Positions 25,549-34,658 of a DNA stretch of 64,000 nucleotides are shown one piece after another; the first letter of the stretch is position 1; each line of letters starts with the position of its first letter. Source of the stretch: Halodesulfovibrio marinisediminis DSM 17456 (GTDB taxonomy: Bacteria > Desulfobacterota > Desulfovibrionia > Desulfovibrionales > Desulfovibrionaceae); the NCBI RefSeq assembly GCF_900129975.1, contig NZ_FSRG01000005.1:310001-374000 (forward strand), read 5' to 3'. The notes beneath the pieces were generated by a model, which saw only the letters and a program-made list of their open reading frames with translations, was not told the DNA's origin and made no database searches. Position numbers and translations under genes: made by a program.

Positions 25549-27444
25549 TTAGCTAGCTTTTTGGGACGGTTTTTCTTTCTTTTCGCCTGCGCCTTTACCG
25601 GGCACACGAAGCTTTTCTTCAGGAATGTCTGCAGTAATAATTTTACCACCGCCATATCCACGCTCGCCTGGAGGAATTTCAAAGTATGGAGAAGCCTCTT
25701 CATATTTCAGTTCAGGACGGGTCTTACCTTCTTTCCAGTAAGCCAAGGTGCGGTTGAGCCATTCCTTATCGTTACGTTCTGGGAAGTCCTCACGAGTATG
25801 CGCGCCGCGTGATTCTGTACGCATGAGAGCGCCGTATGCAGTACACTGAGCCAGTTTGAGCATGCCCGGTATTCTGAGAGCCAGAGAGATTTCAGGATTA
25901 AAACCGATTGCAGAGCCTTGCAGCTTGATATTTTTAGAACGGTCAATCAGCTCCTCCAGTTGATCAACGGCGGTTTGCAGATCTTTACCGTTTCGGAAAA
26001 TACCTACGTTATCCATCATGATGCTGTGCATTTCATCTCGTAACTGGATAGCGCTTTCCTGTTTACTGCTGCTTTTGGTCATTTCCATAATGCGTGCTGC
26101 CACTTTAGTGTGGGCGTCGTTAATGGCAGACTGTTTGAAATCAACAGTATGACCCTGCAGGAACTCAACAATTTTCTTACCAACATAGCGGCCTGCAACA
26201 ACGGTTTCGGCAAGGGAGTTGCCACCAAGGCGGTTGAAACCGTGCATATCCCAGCAAGCTGATTCGCCAGCGGAGAAGAGACCTTTCAGGCCATAAGCTG
26301 CACCGTCTTTGTCGGTGCGGATACCGCCCATGGAATAGTGCTGAGTCGGGCGGACAGGGATGAGGTCGTGGATCGGGTTCACACCAAGGAAGTTCGTACA
26401 GATATCGTATACTTCACGAAGCTTGGTAGTGATGTGTTTTTCACCCAGATGACGGATGTCGAGCCAGAGGTGGTCGCCATAAGGAGATTTAACCCCGAGT
26501 CCTTTGCGGATGTGTTCCTGCATACGGCGGGATACAACGTCACGGGAGGCAAGTTCGGCTTTTTCCGGCTCGTAGTCCGGCATAAAGCGGTATTCGTTTA
26601 CGTCCAGCAGGGTACCACCGTCACCGCGGCAGCCTTCTGTAACGAGAATATCAGTAGGTACGGTACCAGTTGGGTGGAACTGGATAGCTTCCATGTTGCC
26701 CATAGGTACGAGTCCGGTATCGAGGGCTGCAATCTGACCGCCACCGTCACAGATAACGGCGTTTGTGGTAGCTCTGTAGATGCGGCCATAACCACCGGTA
26801 GCAATAAGGGTGGCTGTGGCAAGGTATGCTTTCAATTCACCAGTTTTCAGACAGCGGACGATTGCGCCAAGGCAGTTTTCGCCATCATGAATGAGTGCTT
26901 CAGCCTGAGTACGGTCATGAATACCTACTTCGTAGCGTAAGCACATGGAATCAAGGGTGTTCAAAACAGAACGGCCGGTACCGTCAGCAGTGTAGCAGGT
27001 ACGCCATTTAGCAGTGCCACCGAATGCGCGGGCGTGGATAAGGCCGTGCTTATCGCGTTTTTCTTCAGCGTCGAATGGTTTACCACCTTTGTAATAGGTG
27101 TGAACGCCAGCTTCAACGCGGTTCCAAGGCACACCCCAGTGAGCCACTTCGCGCATTACGATTGGAGCTGTATCTGCGAAGATACGTGCTACTTCCTGGT
27201 CACAACCCCAGTCAGAGCCTTTTACGGTGTCGGCAAAGTGGATGTCTGGACTGTCACCGTCACCCATAATTGCGTTACCGAGTGCTGCCTGCATGCCGCC
27301 TTGTGCAGCAGAAGAGTGAGAGCGACGCGGGGGAACGATAGAAAGACAAATTACATCAAAACCGGCTTTTGCAGCTTCAACAGCAACACGTTCTCCGGCA
27401 AGTCCTGCGCCTATACAGAGTAAATCACTATAAATTATTTGCAT
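25549..27444 (-). CDS. frdA: Fumarate reductase flavoprotein subunit
   Basis: 631 residues. The Rossmann motif IGAGLAGERVAVEAAKAG is followed by HSSAAQGGMQAAL with His43 as the expected covalent FAD attachment site, the same number as in Wolinella FrdA. The capping domain contains FHPTGTVPTDILVTEGCRGDGG, and the C-terminal helical domain starts after the RTESRGAHTREDFP motif. Length and frdC-frdA-frdB gene order fit the Wolinella-type quinol:fumarate reductase. It faces the cytoplasm. Confidence 0.95.
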   Translation of the reverse strand: MQIIYSDLLCIGAGLAGERVAVEAAKAGFDVICLSIVPPRRSHSSAAQGGMQAALGNAIMGDGDSPDIHFADTVKGSDWGCDQEVARIFADTAPIVMREVAHWGVPWNRVEAGVHTYYKGGKPFDAEEKRDKHGLIHARAFGGTAKWRTCYTADGTGRSVLNTLDSMCLRYEVGIHDRTQAEALIHDGENCLGAIVRCLKTGELKAYLATATLIATGGYGRIYRATTNAVICDGGGQIAALDTGLVPMGNMEAIQFHPTGTVPTDILVTEGCRGDGGTLLDVNEYRFMPDYEPEKAELASRDVVSRRMQEHIRKGLGVKSPYGDHLWLDIRHLGEKHITTKLREVYDICTNFLGVNPIHDLIPVRPTQHYSMGGIRTDKDGAAYGLKGLFSAGESACWDMHGFNRLGGNSLAETVVAGRYVGKKIVEFLQGHTVDFKQSAINDAHTKVAARIMEMTKSSSKQESAIQLRDEMHSIMMDNVGIFRNGKDLQTAVDQLEELIDRSKNIKLQGSAIGFNPEISLALRIPGMLKLAQCTAYGALMRTESRGAHTREDFPERNDKEWLNRTLAYWKEGKTRPELKYEEASPYFEIPPGERGYGGGKIITADIPEEKLRVPGKGAGEKKEKPSQKAS

Positions 27445-27472
27445 GAGATCATCCTCTTAATCGTGTTGGCAG

Positions 27473-28126
27473 TTAAACCGTAAGGAAGGAAAAGCGGATA
27501 AGCGTAATAAGACCGATGGTGATAAAGCCGCCCATCATGTAATTTTCAAGACGCTGATACCATTTACGGTTTGCTTTGGTGATGTATCCGTACTTAACGC
27601 CAATACGATAGAAGCCAATGCCAACATGAACTTCGGCAAGAGGAAGAAGAACAAGATAGAATGGAAGCCAGTATCCACTCTGAATGCGAGCAGCACTTTT
27701 TACTGCGGTAATAGGGAGGTCTGTAAGGACAACCCACATGTGGATGGAGGCCATAACGAGAATGAGAAGCGCGGTGACAACCTGAGCAAGCCAGAGCCAG
27801 GTGTCTTTGTGGTGCATCATCACGCTATGTTTTACGAAAGCATTTGCTTCTTGAGCGCGCCAAGGCATTTTGCGTGCAGCGAGAAGGAAATGTGTAAAAA
27901 TAAGCAGGCCGATCAGCGGCCCCCCAACCTGAGCCATGTAGGTGGTTTCAAAGAACCAGGCAATGGCATCCATAAGCTTAGGGCTTATGAGTACACTTGA
28001 TACGAGCATTAAATGTGCCCAGAGAAAAAGTATGAGCAGAACGCCTGATAGCATTTGCATAACGTCAAGACGTCCAACTCCGGCTCCGTTTTTTCTTACA
28101 TGTAGCGTGAGCGTACTAGCATCCAT
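27473..28126 (-). CDS. frdC: Fumarate reductase cytochrome b subunit
   Basis: 217 residues, five predicted membrane helices. Histidines placed as heme ligands of the di-heme family appear in FLWAHLMLV (His38), THFLLAARKMP, ASIHMWVV and AEVHVGIGFYR. It anchors the complex and oxidises quinol. Being first in the operon, it lies just downstream of the sigma54-like promoter at 28258-28273. Confidence 0.93.
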   Translation of the reverse strand: MDASTLTLHVRKNGAGVGRLDVMQMLSGVLLILFLWAHLMLVSSVLISPKLMDAIAWFFETTYMAQVGGPLIGLLIFTHFLLAARKMPWRAQEANAFVKHSVMMHHKDTWLWLAQVVTALLILVMASIHMWVVLTDLPITAVKSAARIQSGYWLPFYLVLLPLAEVHVGIGFYRIGVKYGYITKANRKWYQRLENYMMGGFITIGLITLIRFSFLTV

Positions 28127-28257
28127 GGTCTCTCCTTAGCAGTTACTTGTGGTGCAGTGGATAAAAGAATTGTTGATGATTAAGTTCAAACAACTCTGCT
28201 TAGTTCTGCACCGTTAGTGTTAGCGGTAACCCCAATCGGGTTGAGTACTTTGCTATG

Positions 28258-28273
28258 AGCATGGAATATGCCA
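28258..28273 (-). promoter_or_regulatory. Sigma54-like promoter for the frd-fum-malic enzyme operon
   Basis: On the - strand the sequence TGGCATATTCCATGCT has the invariant GG and GC separated by ten bases (-24/-12 elements; consensus TGGCAC-N5-TTGC). It lies 132 bp before the frdC start codon and about 75 bp downstream of two palindromic sites. An NtrC-type activator is encoded next door. Confidence 0.6.
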
Positions 28274-28346
28274 AAAGATATAAAAACTTAAATCTTGTAA
28301 AACCAGATGGTTAGAATTGTTCAGTTGATGAAGGGCAAAAGAGATA

Positions 28347-28387
28347 TTCTTGTCAGGCAAGAAAAAATTCTTGTCTGGTAAGAAAAA
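28347..28387 (-). promoter_or_regulatory. Tandem palindromic activator sites upstream of the frd promoter
   Basis: Two 20-bp repeats spaced 21 bp (two helical turns): TTCTTGTCAGGCAAGAA (28347-28363, a perfect 6+6 palindrome around TCAGG except its end bases) and TTCTTGTCTGGTAAGAA (28368-28384). Position and symmetry fit enhancer sites for the NtrC-family regulator encoded at 28631-30055. Confidence 0.62.
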
Positions 28388-28432
28388 AGATTGGTTGAAT
28401 AATGAGTTTTATCGTTGCGCAATAGTGCAAAT

Positions 28433-28468
28433 AAAAAGGGCTGTCCTATGTGTTTAGGGCAGCCTTTT
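28433..28468 (-). terminator. Probable terminator downstream of the NtrC-type regulator
   Basis: AAGGGCTGTCCTA pairs imperfectly with TAGGGCAGCCTT (one bulge) around ATGTGTT; on the - strand a T-tract follows (A-run 28431-28437 on +). It isolates the regulator transcript from the frd promoter region. Confidence 0.6.
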
Positions 28469-28553
28469 CGTTGTGAATGTTAGTGGCGCATAAGCCGTGA
28501 GTTTTTCGATGCAACCTGCTGGACTCTTGAATAAAACTTTTTGGATATTTTTG

Positions 28554-28610
28554 AGAACCTTATTTCAAAAAGGTTCTTAAAGTCTCGCTGACAAGCGGCC
28601 GCCGGAGGCT
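28554..28610. repeat. Composite intergenic repeat: hairpin plus GCCGCCGGAGGC core
   Basis: AGAACCTT/AAGGTTCT (28554-28561, 28570-28577) forms a hairpin and is followed by GCCGCCGGAGGC (28598-28609), the reverse complement of the core at 4993-5004. The pair resembles dispersed Desulfovibrio intergenic elements. It lies just after the regulator stop codon. Confidence 0.5.
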
Positions 28611-28630
28611 CTGTGTTGAGGAATCCCCAT

Positions 28631-30055
28631 CTACTTAAGACGATGTTTTTTCAGCAACGCATACAGGCGGGATTGAGATAAGCCGGAAAGTTCCACAGCC
28701 TGTTTGATAGAGCCTTTGGTGGAATTAAGCAGCTGAGTAAGGTAGCTGTGCTCCGCTTTCTCCATGACGGCATTTCTGTGTTCCTGCATGGTAGGAAGTC
28801 CTTCGTCACTTACTTCGTACGTAAAGTTAGAAGGCAGCCCTTTTTTTGGAGATTCATTCGGAGTTATCCTGCTTTTAGCAAGACGTGCACGTAGGGATGG
28901 CGGCAGATGCTTAATGAAAATACGTGATTCGTTTCGGGATGTTGAAACCATAAATTCTACGGCATTTACGAGTTCCCGGATGTTTCCCGGCCAGTCGTAT
29001 TCTTCCAGTGTGGTTAGAACGCTTGGGTTGAACGCTTTAGAGGACAGCCCGTTCTTTTTAAAGAAGAGCGTCATGTAGTGGTCGATAAGTAATGGAATAT
29101 CTTCGTGACGTTCACGCAACGGAGGAAGCGTAATTTTAGCAGCGCAGATACGGTATGCTAAATCGGTTCGGAAGGTGTCTTCGTCCTGCATGGCATCAAG
29201 GTCGCGGTTAGTAGCGGAAATTAGGCGGAAGTTGCACGGGATTTCCTTTTTGCTACCAAGCGGGCGCACTGTCCGTTCTTGCAGAACGCGTAAGAACGTT
29301 TTTTGCGTGGAAGGTGGCAGTTCGCCAATCTCGTCGAGAAAGAGAGTGCCGTTGTTGGCTTGCAGAACGAGACCTTCTTTGTCTTGTAACGCTCCTGTAA
29401 ATGAGCCCTTCTCGTGTCCGAAGAGGATTGATTCTACTAAATTCTCCGGTAGAGCGGCACAGTCTACTACAATGAATGGACCTTTGCTTCGTGCGCTGTT
29501 GTTGTGCAGTGCGCGTGCGAAAAGTTCTTTACCGGTTCCTGTTTCACCGGAAAGCAGTACGTTCATGTCGCTGTCTGCAAGTTTTCCAACCTGTTCAAGA
29601 CAGCGGGTAATGGCGGTGCTTTCACCAATAATGCTTTCCCTGCGCAGAGCCTGAATTTGACGTATTTTTCGGGAAGAAAGTTTGTCGGATCGGTATTCCA
29701 GTGCATTGGAAAGGGTGTCCATAATTGCATGGATAGAATCACCTTTTTCAACATAATCCCAAGCGCCGCTGGAAATAGCTAGTTCTGCAGCTTCCGGGTC
29801 ACCATTGCCAGTTATGATGATGAGTTCCGGATGTGCCGGTTGATTCATAATGTCGGTGATTATGTCCATGCCGTTCCCATCTGGAAGCTGGACATCAAGA
29901 AACACAGCATCAAATTCTTTCTGTGCTGCTTTTAACAGGGCATCATGAATCGTCGCGGCAGCGTCAGCCTCGTACCCGAGATGGCGTGCGGCACGGCTGA
30001 GTGCGTACGTTACGTCAGGATCGTCATCAATTATGAGTATTGCTGGTGTATTCAT
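28631..30055 (-). CDS. NtrC-family sigma54-dependent response regulator
   Basis: 474 residues from ATG 30055 (AAGGA upstream). REC domain at 1-120 (IIDDDPDV, phospho-Asp in VFLDVQLPDG), AAA+ domain at about 150-385 with Walker A GETGTGKE, Walker B TLFLDEIG and the sigma54-contact loop as GSFTGA (Ser instead of the usual Ala), and a Fis-type HTH at the C-terminus (SIKQAVELSGLSQSRLYALL). It overlaps the kinase gene by 29 bases and probably activates the frd operon through the palindromic sites at 28347-28387. Confidence 0.93.
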   Translation of the reverse strand: MNTPAILIIDDDPDVTYALSRAARHLGYEADAAATIHDALLKAAQKEFDAVFLDVQLPDGNGMDIITDIMNQPAHPELIIITGNGDPEAAELAISSGAWDYVEKGDSIHAIMDTLSNALEYRSDKLSSRKIRQIQALRRESIIGESTAITRCLEQVGKLADSDMNVLLSGETGTGKELFARALHNNSARSKGPFIVVDCAALPENLVESILFGHEKGSFTGALQDKEGLVLQANNGTLFLDEIGELPPSTQKTFLRVLQERTVRPLGSKKEIPCNFRLISATNRDLDAMQDEDTFRTDLAYRICAAKITLPPLRERHEDIPLLIDHYMTLFFKKNGLSSKAFNPSVLTTLEEYDWPGNIRELVNAVEFMVSTSRNESRIFIKHLPPSLRARLAKSRITPNESPKKGLPSNFTYEVSDEGLPTMQEHRNAVMEKAEHSYLTQLLNSTKGSIKQAVELSGLSQSRLYALLKKHRLK

Positions 30056-31955
30056 GAGGTTCCTTATCTGTTGAGCAGGATTTATTAAGCAGTTGTCGTA
30101 CTGCTTCACATAGAAGCGCAGGCTCAAATGGCTTTGAGAAAAACTTTGTTACGCCAAGTTCTTCCCATTCTGAGGGAGTGTCAGCGCATAAGTCGCTGCC
30201 TTCAAATCCGCTATATAAAATTGTCGGCATATCCGGTTTAACTGAATGGATTTCTTTTATGAGCTCTGTTCCAGTTAAATTTGGCATCATCTGATCTGTT
30301 AACAGCAGGTCGAAGCTCTCAGGGGCGACTTTGAAAGCATTTAGTGCCTCCTGACTGTTGGTGAACAGCGATACGTTATAGCCGTAATGTGAAAATAGTT
30401 TTTCAACAGGGTAGGCCAGATCTTTGTCATCATCCACGAAGAGGATGGATTCAGTCCCACCTTGAACTTGAATTGCGTTGAGCGGTTGTGGTGCTACCTC
30501 TTGAGATTTTCCTGCATACGGCAGAAGTACTGTGAAGGATGTTCCCACACCCGGTGTGCTTTCAACGCTGATGTGTCCTTTGTTTTGTTTAATAATAGAG
30601 GATATTACGGAGAGACCTAGACCGGTTCCTCCAATCTTTTTACGGGTTGTATAGAACGGATCAAAAATACGTTCTAATAAATGTTGTGGTATTCCGGTTC
30701 CGGTGTCCCTTACTGTTAATGCTACATAATGGTTAGCAGCAATTTTCATTTCCTGTGCTTCATCCAAGCTGACTTCACGTATTGATAATTCAATCAGCAG
30801 GCTGCCTTTTTTCCCGTCCATGGCCTGAACAGCGTTGGTGCATAAGTTCATGAGAATTTGGTGATACTGGTCAGGGTCAGCATAAATAAGGGCGGAATCA
30901 CAAGTATTGCGGACAGAAACATCAATAGTTGCAGGAATGAATGATTCAAGCAGGCGTAAACATTCCTGTAGAACAGTAGCAGGGCGCATAAACTGCACAT
31001 GGGTACTGTTACGGGTGCTGAACGCTTTAATTTTACGCACCAGTGCCTTGCCGCGGTTTGCAGCTTGAAGAATCCGCTGCAGATCTTCATGCGCTGACAT
31101 ACTTTTCTTTATGTCGAGTAAGGCGAGTTCGCTGCACGAAATTATCGCCCCCAGAATGTTATTGAAATCGTGCGCAATACCTCCCGCAAAGATACCTATA
31201 GCTTCCATTTTTTGCGCATGTCGTAATTCTCGTTCCATCTGTTTCCACGGCTGCACGATGGTGTTGATCATATAAAAACTTGCGGGAACAACGAGAAAGA
31301 ACAGTACAAAGGTTGTGCCCACGGAAACGATTATAATCGCCTTCTGAACATGACTTTCTAATTTTCTGGTGAGGGCGCTCTGTTCTGCATCAATGGTATC
31401 GATATAGATTCCTGTGGCGACCCAAAAGTCGGTTCCTGGAATCATTTGCGCGTACGCGAGCTTGGGGAGAGGGGTTTCCTGTTCAGGTTTTGAGAACCAG
31501 TACGTAGTGTAGCCTCCGCCATTTTGTGCAGCTTTGGCTAGCTCTGCGATATACGTATGTCCTTTTGTGTCTGCGTGGGCAAGCCGGTTTGTGTTGACAA
31601 ATTCCTGATGAACAGGGTGCGCAATGTTCACGCCTTTTGTGTTGTACACAAAATAGTATCCGTCCATGTCATAGCGGAGGTCTTTAACGGCTTTTTGAAG
31701 GTAAGCCTGATGTTCTTCTTGAGGAATATTCTTTAGTTGATTGCCCAACAAGTCTGAAATAGTGCGGATGGAGTAAGCTATGCTGCGCTTATAGCCGGTA
31801 AGCATGGCTTTTTGCGACTCTTCAATTGCATCCTGTTTCACTTTATTCATGTAGTAGATGTACGTTATGCCGATGGTCGCAGAAAAAGCGAACATAAATA
31901 CCAGCAATAACGTGATTCTATTAGTGATTGTCGGTTGGTCAGACACTGCACTCAC
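30027..31955 (-). CDS. Membrane hybrid histidine kinase with cache sensor and C-terminal REC
   Basis: 642 residues. Membrane helix (about 12-34), a periplasmic single-cache domain (about 40-205; RYDMDGYYFVYNTKGVNIAH, then GTDFWVATGIYID), second helix (about 210-235), HisKA with GGIAHDFNNILGAI, HATPase (NLCTNAVQAMDG, DTGTGIP, GGTGLGLSV) and a receiver domain (LLLTDQMMPN) ending the protein. sCache_2 domains often sense small carboxylates, so C4-dicarboxylate sensing is a reasonable inference from context. The receiver may allow a phosphorelay or self-inhibition. Confidence 0.92.
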   Translation of the reverse strand: MSAVSDQPTITNRITLLLVFMFAFSATIGITYIYYMNKVKQDAIEESQKAMLTGYKRSIAYSIRTISDLLGNQLKNIPQEEHQAYLQKAVKDLRYDMDGYYFVYNTKGVNIAHPVHQEFVNTNRLAHADTKGHTYIAELAKAAQNGGGYTTYWFSKPEQETPLPKLAYAQMIPGTDFWVATGIYIDTIDAEQSALTRKLESHVQKAIIIVSVGTTFVLFFLVVPASFYMINTIVQPWKQMERELRHAQKMEAIGIFAGGIAHDFNNILGAIISCSELALLDIKKSMSAHEDLQRILQAANRGKALVRKIKAFSTRNSTHVQFMRPATVLQECLRLLESFIPATIDVSVRNTCDSALIYADPDQYHQILMNLCTNAVQAMDGKKGSLLIELSIREVSLDEAQEMKIAANHYVALTVRDTGTGIPQHLLERIFDPFYTTRKKIGGTGLGLSVISSIIKQNKGHISVESTPGVGTSFTVLLPYAGKSQEVAPQPLNAIQVQGGTESILFVDDDKDLAYPVEKLFSHYGYNVSLFTNSQEALNAFKVAPESFDLLLTDQMMPNLTGTELIKEIHSVKPDMPTILYSGFEGSDLCADTPSEWEELGVTKFFSKPFEPALLCEAVRQLLNKSCSTDKEPHEYTSNTHN

Positions 31956-32116
31956 TCCATCTTTAATGAAAGAACACAGACCGACTGTAGGACAAGCTTA
32001 CAAAAAGTAAAAGAGGAATGCGCAACTTTGCAGTTTAGCACAAGGTGCTCTCCGCTATCTGGCCAATTTGCAGATGTTTTCTGTGAATAAAATTTTTGAA
32101 TTGAGGGTATTGGTGA

Positions 32117-33145
32117 TTAATTTGCGAAGCTGTCAATAGTGGAGATTTCATCAGCAGTGCGCTTGATAATGCTGCATTCGCGGAGCTCACTGCCTCCTAT
32201 GGTAACAGTAATAGAGATTCTGAATACGTCGCTGGCCACACCTAGCGCCCTAGTTGGAATTTGTTTTTGTGACAGGCCGATATCTTCAGCAAGTGGGAGG
32301 TACCAATTATTCGCAAAGCTGTTTTTGCTGTTGTTACGAAATGCTGTTGCAGCTTTTAGAAACGCAGCACGATACCGTTGTTCTGTTGGGATTGCCGAGA
32401 TGATTTCAGGACATGCTGTATTCATATTAATGGGACCGTTTCCCCATACGGTAATGAGATCGTGTAGTCCTTTGACATCTTTTGAACCGTAGTAAAGGCG
32501 TTCAACATCACTTAGTTGGGCGTTTGGCCAGTAAATGAGCAATAGTTCTTCTGGTGAAATCAATTTCTTTTTTGGACGTTCGTATGGCTTAGAGCGTGTT
32601 TGATACCAGATGTCATGACTTATGGCGTCAGGAAGTTCTTCCCCCTGCCAGATGCGGATAGCATCAAGGAAATCTTGTGGCTTGCCATGATGTATGTCGA
32701 GGTCATGGCACAGTTGTGTTAGTAGTCTGAGTAAAATTTCTCTGTAGGCAACCGCGTCGGTAGTATCTGGCGATGTGATTCTGTTAATGGGGAACAGGCT
32801 GTTTTCATCTCGTATTATACCGGAAATATCCCCGCTTTCGAATTCATTAGAAATGCGAACCAGTACTTCATTAACTTTTCCCCATTCCTCAAATTGATGG
32901 TCTGCTTTGCTGTTCTTGTAATCCTTCTTCAGAACATCACATGCAATGGCTTTTCCTGAGTCAAAAAGTGCGTACCCAGCTACAGTTGATTGAAGATAAG
33001 TTGAGCTTGCGTAGTCTGTGAGAATTTCTTTGGAAAGCTCTACAGCGAGTACTGCTAGAGCGCTCAATACAATCAGGACAATTACGACTATTGAACCTCG
33101 TTCCGGTGATGCTATGTAACTCTCTTGTTGTGTGGAGGAAGGCAT
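32117..33145 (-). CDS. gspK: Type II secretion minor pseudopilin GspK
   Basis: 342 residues. Short positively charged leader, then ERG|SIVVIVLIVLSALAVLAVEL as prepilin-type helix; the large alpha-domain insertion makes GspK longer than other pseudopilins. INRITSPDT and NGPINMNTACPEIISAIP are typical GspK segments (the latter an HhH-like region). The start codon overlaps the gspJ stop (TAATG). With GspI and GspJ it caps the pseudopilus tip. Confidence 0.9.
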   Translation of the reverse strand: MPSSTQQESYIASPERGSIVVIVLIVLSALAVLAVELSKEILTDYASSTYLQSTVAGYALFDSGKAIACDVLKKDYKNSKADHQFEEWGKVNEVLVRISNEFESGDISGIIRDENSLFPINRITSPDTTDAVAYREILLRLLTQLCHDLDIHHGKPQDFLDAIRIWQGEELPDAISHDIWYQTRSKPYERPKKKLISPEELLLIYWPNAQLSDVERLYYGSKDVKGLHDLITVWGNGPINMNTACPEIISAIPTEQRYRAAFLKAATAFRNNSKNSFANNWYLPLAEDIGLSQKQIPTRALGVASDVFRISITVTIGGSELRECSIIKRTADEISTIDSFAN

Positions 33146-33792
33146 TATGACGTTCTCTTAGGCAAAGGAATTACAAGTGAATATTTATAGGGAGGTTCAG
33201 CTTCACCAAGGAAAAACTCTATGCGGATAGCTTCGGGCAGCTCCATCCTATCGTTGTCCCAGTCTTGTCTGAACTCATCACGGGCTTTGTCATAGTAAGA
33301 AAAGGTGCAGGAGCGCATGGAATTAACCAGTTTGTATCGTAGTAAAGGAAGTTTTCCCTCAATTGTCGGAAAGGGTTGTTCATTACGAAAGAGGCTGAAG
33401 TCGCCAGTGCCGTTTTTTATGATCGAATAGGTCACATATTGTAGTGAATATGATGTGGGATGTTCCGAAAATTTAAGGGATGAAGTGGTTGCAAGACCTA
33501 GAATCGTTCTCTCTTCAGGCAGGCTGTTATCGTTAGGGGGAATCATTGTGCTGAACTTTAAGTGCTCAGATGTCGTATCGGGATGCATGTACCGGATGTC
33601 TTCAGCAATAATGCCGAGGATTGCTCGTCCAACTCTGTCGGATTCCATGTGCTTTCTTGCATGTTGAGCTGCGTTTAGAACATGCGTGAAGACGCCGAAC
33701 AGTGTCGTCATGATGGTTGCCATGAGCATAATTGCTATGAGCACTTCAAGCAGTGTGAACCCAGCCTGTGGATGATTCTTTTTCTGCTGCAT
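33145..33792 (-). CDS. gspJ: Type II secretion minor pseudopilin GspJ
   Basis: 215 residues, leader MQQKKNHPQAG followed by FTLLEVLIAIMLMATIMTTL, the prepilin peptidase site and hydrophobic helix with the conserved Glu5. The rest is a beta-rich domain as in GspJ. It lies 5 bp after gspI and overlaps gspK. Confidence 0.9.
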   Translation of the reverse strand: MQQKKNHPQAGFTLLEVLIAIMLMATIMTTLFGVFTHVLNAAQHARKHMESDRVGRAILGIIAEDIRYMHPDTTSEHLKFSTMIPPNDNSLPEERTILGLATTSSLKFSEHPTSYSLQYVTYSIIKNGTGDFSLFRNEQPFPTIEGKLPLLRYKLVNSMRSCTFSYYDKARDEFRQDWDNDRMELPEAIRIEFFLGEAEPPYKYSLVIPLPKRTS

Positions 33793-33797
33793 AGGAG

Positions 33798-34166
33798 TTA
33801 CTCAGTGAACACTTTTTCAATTGTGACGGAGTGATTCCTTTTTTCTCCCCACATGACCTTGAGCTGCAATCGATTGGTTGAAGGTCTTACTGTGGAGTAG
33901 ACGTTAGCCTTCCATGAAAAATCCGGGTGGTGCTCTCCAAAATCTCCAGCTGCTGTTGTTGTGGCAGTCACTCCTTGCTGTTCCAGCTCAAAGAGCTTTT
34001 TTTGCGCCAGTATTGTTGCAGTTTCCTGAAAATATATTTTCGAAAGAGCGTCTTGATTTTGCGTGGTAAGCATAAGCGTCATAAGCACCGAAATGCTCAG
34101 TAGAACCAGAGCAACGAGAACTTCTACGATAGTAAAGCCGTTCTCTTTTGTTGTTGAATGCATCAT
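33798..34166 (-). CDS. gspI: Type II secretion minor pseudopilin GspI
   Basis: 122 residues from the ATG at 34166, giving a 10-residue leader MMHSTTKENG before FTIVEVLVALVLLSISVLMT; a longer frame to 34214 would give a 26-residue leader. Neither start has a clear ribosome site. The C-terminal domain is short, as usual for GspI. First gene of the - strand gspIJK block. Confidence 0.85.
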   Translation of the reverse strand: MMHSTTKENGFTIVEVLVALVLLSISVLMTLMLTTQNQDALSKIYFQETATILAQKKLFELEQQGVTATTTAAGDFGEHHPDFSWKANVYSTVRPSTNRLQLKVMWGEKRNHSVTIEKVFTE

Positions 34167-34214
34167 TATAGTTACTGGATAATTAGAAATGCTCTTTGTT
34201 TCTGTAGTGAGCAT

Positions 34215-34658
34215 GCTGTATTTAAAAACTGAAATACAATTGTCGATTGTTCTGTGTAATTACTTATTTTTCTTTGTAGAATGGGGATGTGTTTTTATAT
34301 ATAATGATGAGTTTTTGTATAGTTTGAAATCGTTAAGTAGAACTGCTGATAACTATGATTGTAAATTGTTTGTATGGTATTAAGATGCACGATGTCTCTA
34401 TTCTGCAGTGTGATTTGGTAAAAGCTAAATATTACGCTTAAATATCGTATTTTTTGCTTAGACTCGTATATTGCTTTTTTTGTAAAGCGGCATGACTTTG
34501 TTGAATTATGTTAAAAAAGGCTGTAGCAGTGCTTTTTGTGTATCTTATGTGAATTCATATGTTTTTTGAAGCCTGTTGTTGGGGTGTTTATGCTGTTAAA
34601 TTTAATTTTGAACAGTTGTTTTCTGAAGTAGTAAGTTTTTATTGATAACGAGAAGCCA
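34215..34658. other. AT-rich divergent region between gspI and gspC
   Basis: About 440 bp of very AT-rich sequence with no convincing gene on either strand. It must carry the promoters of the two divergent gsp blocks; I could not fix -10/-35 elements or a repeat by eye. Confidence 0.6.
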
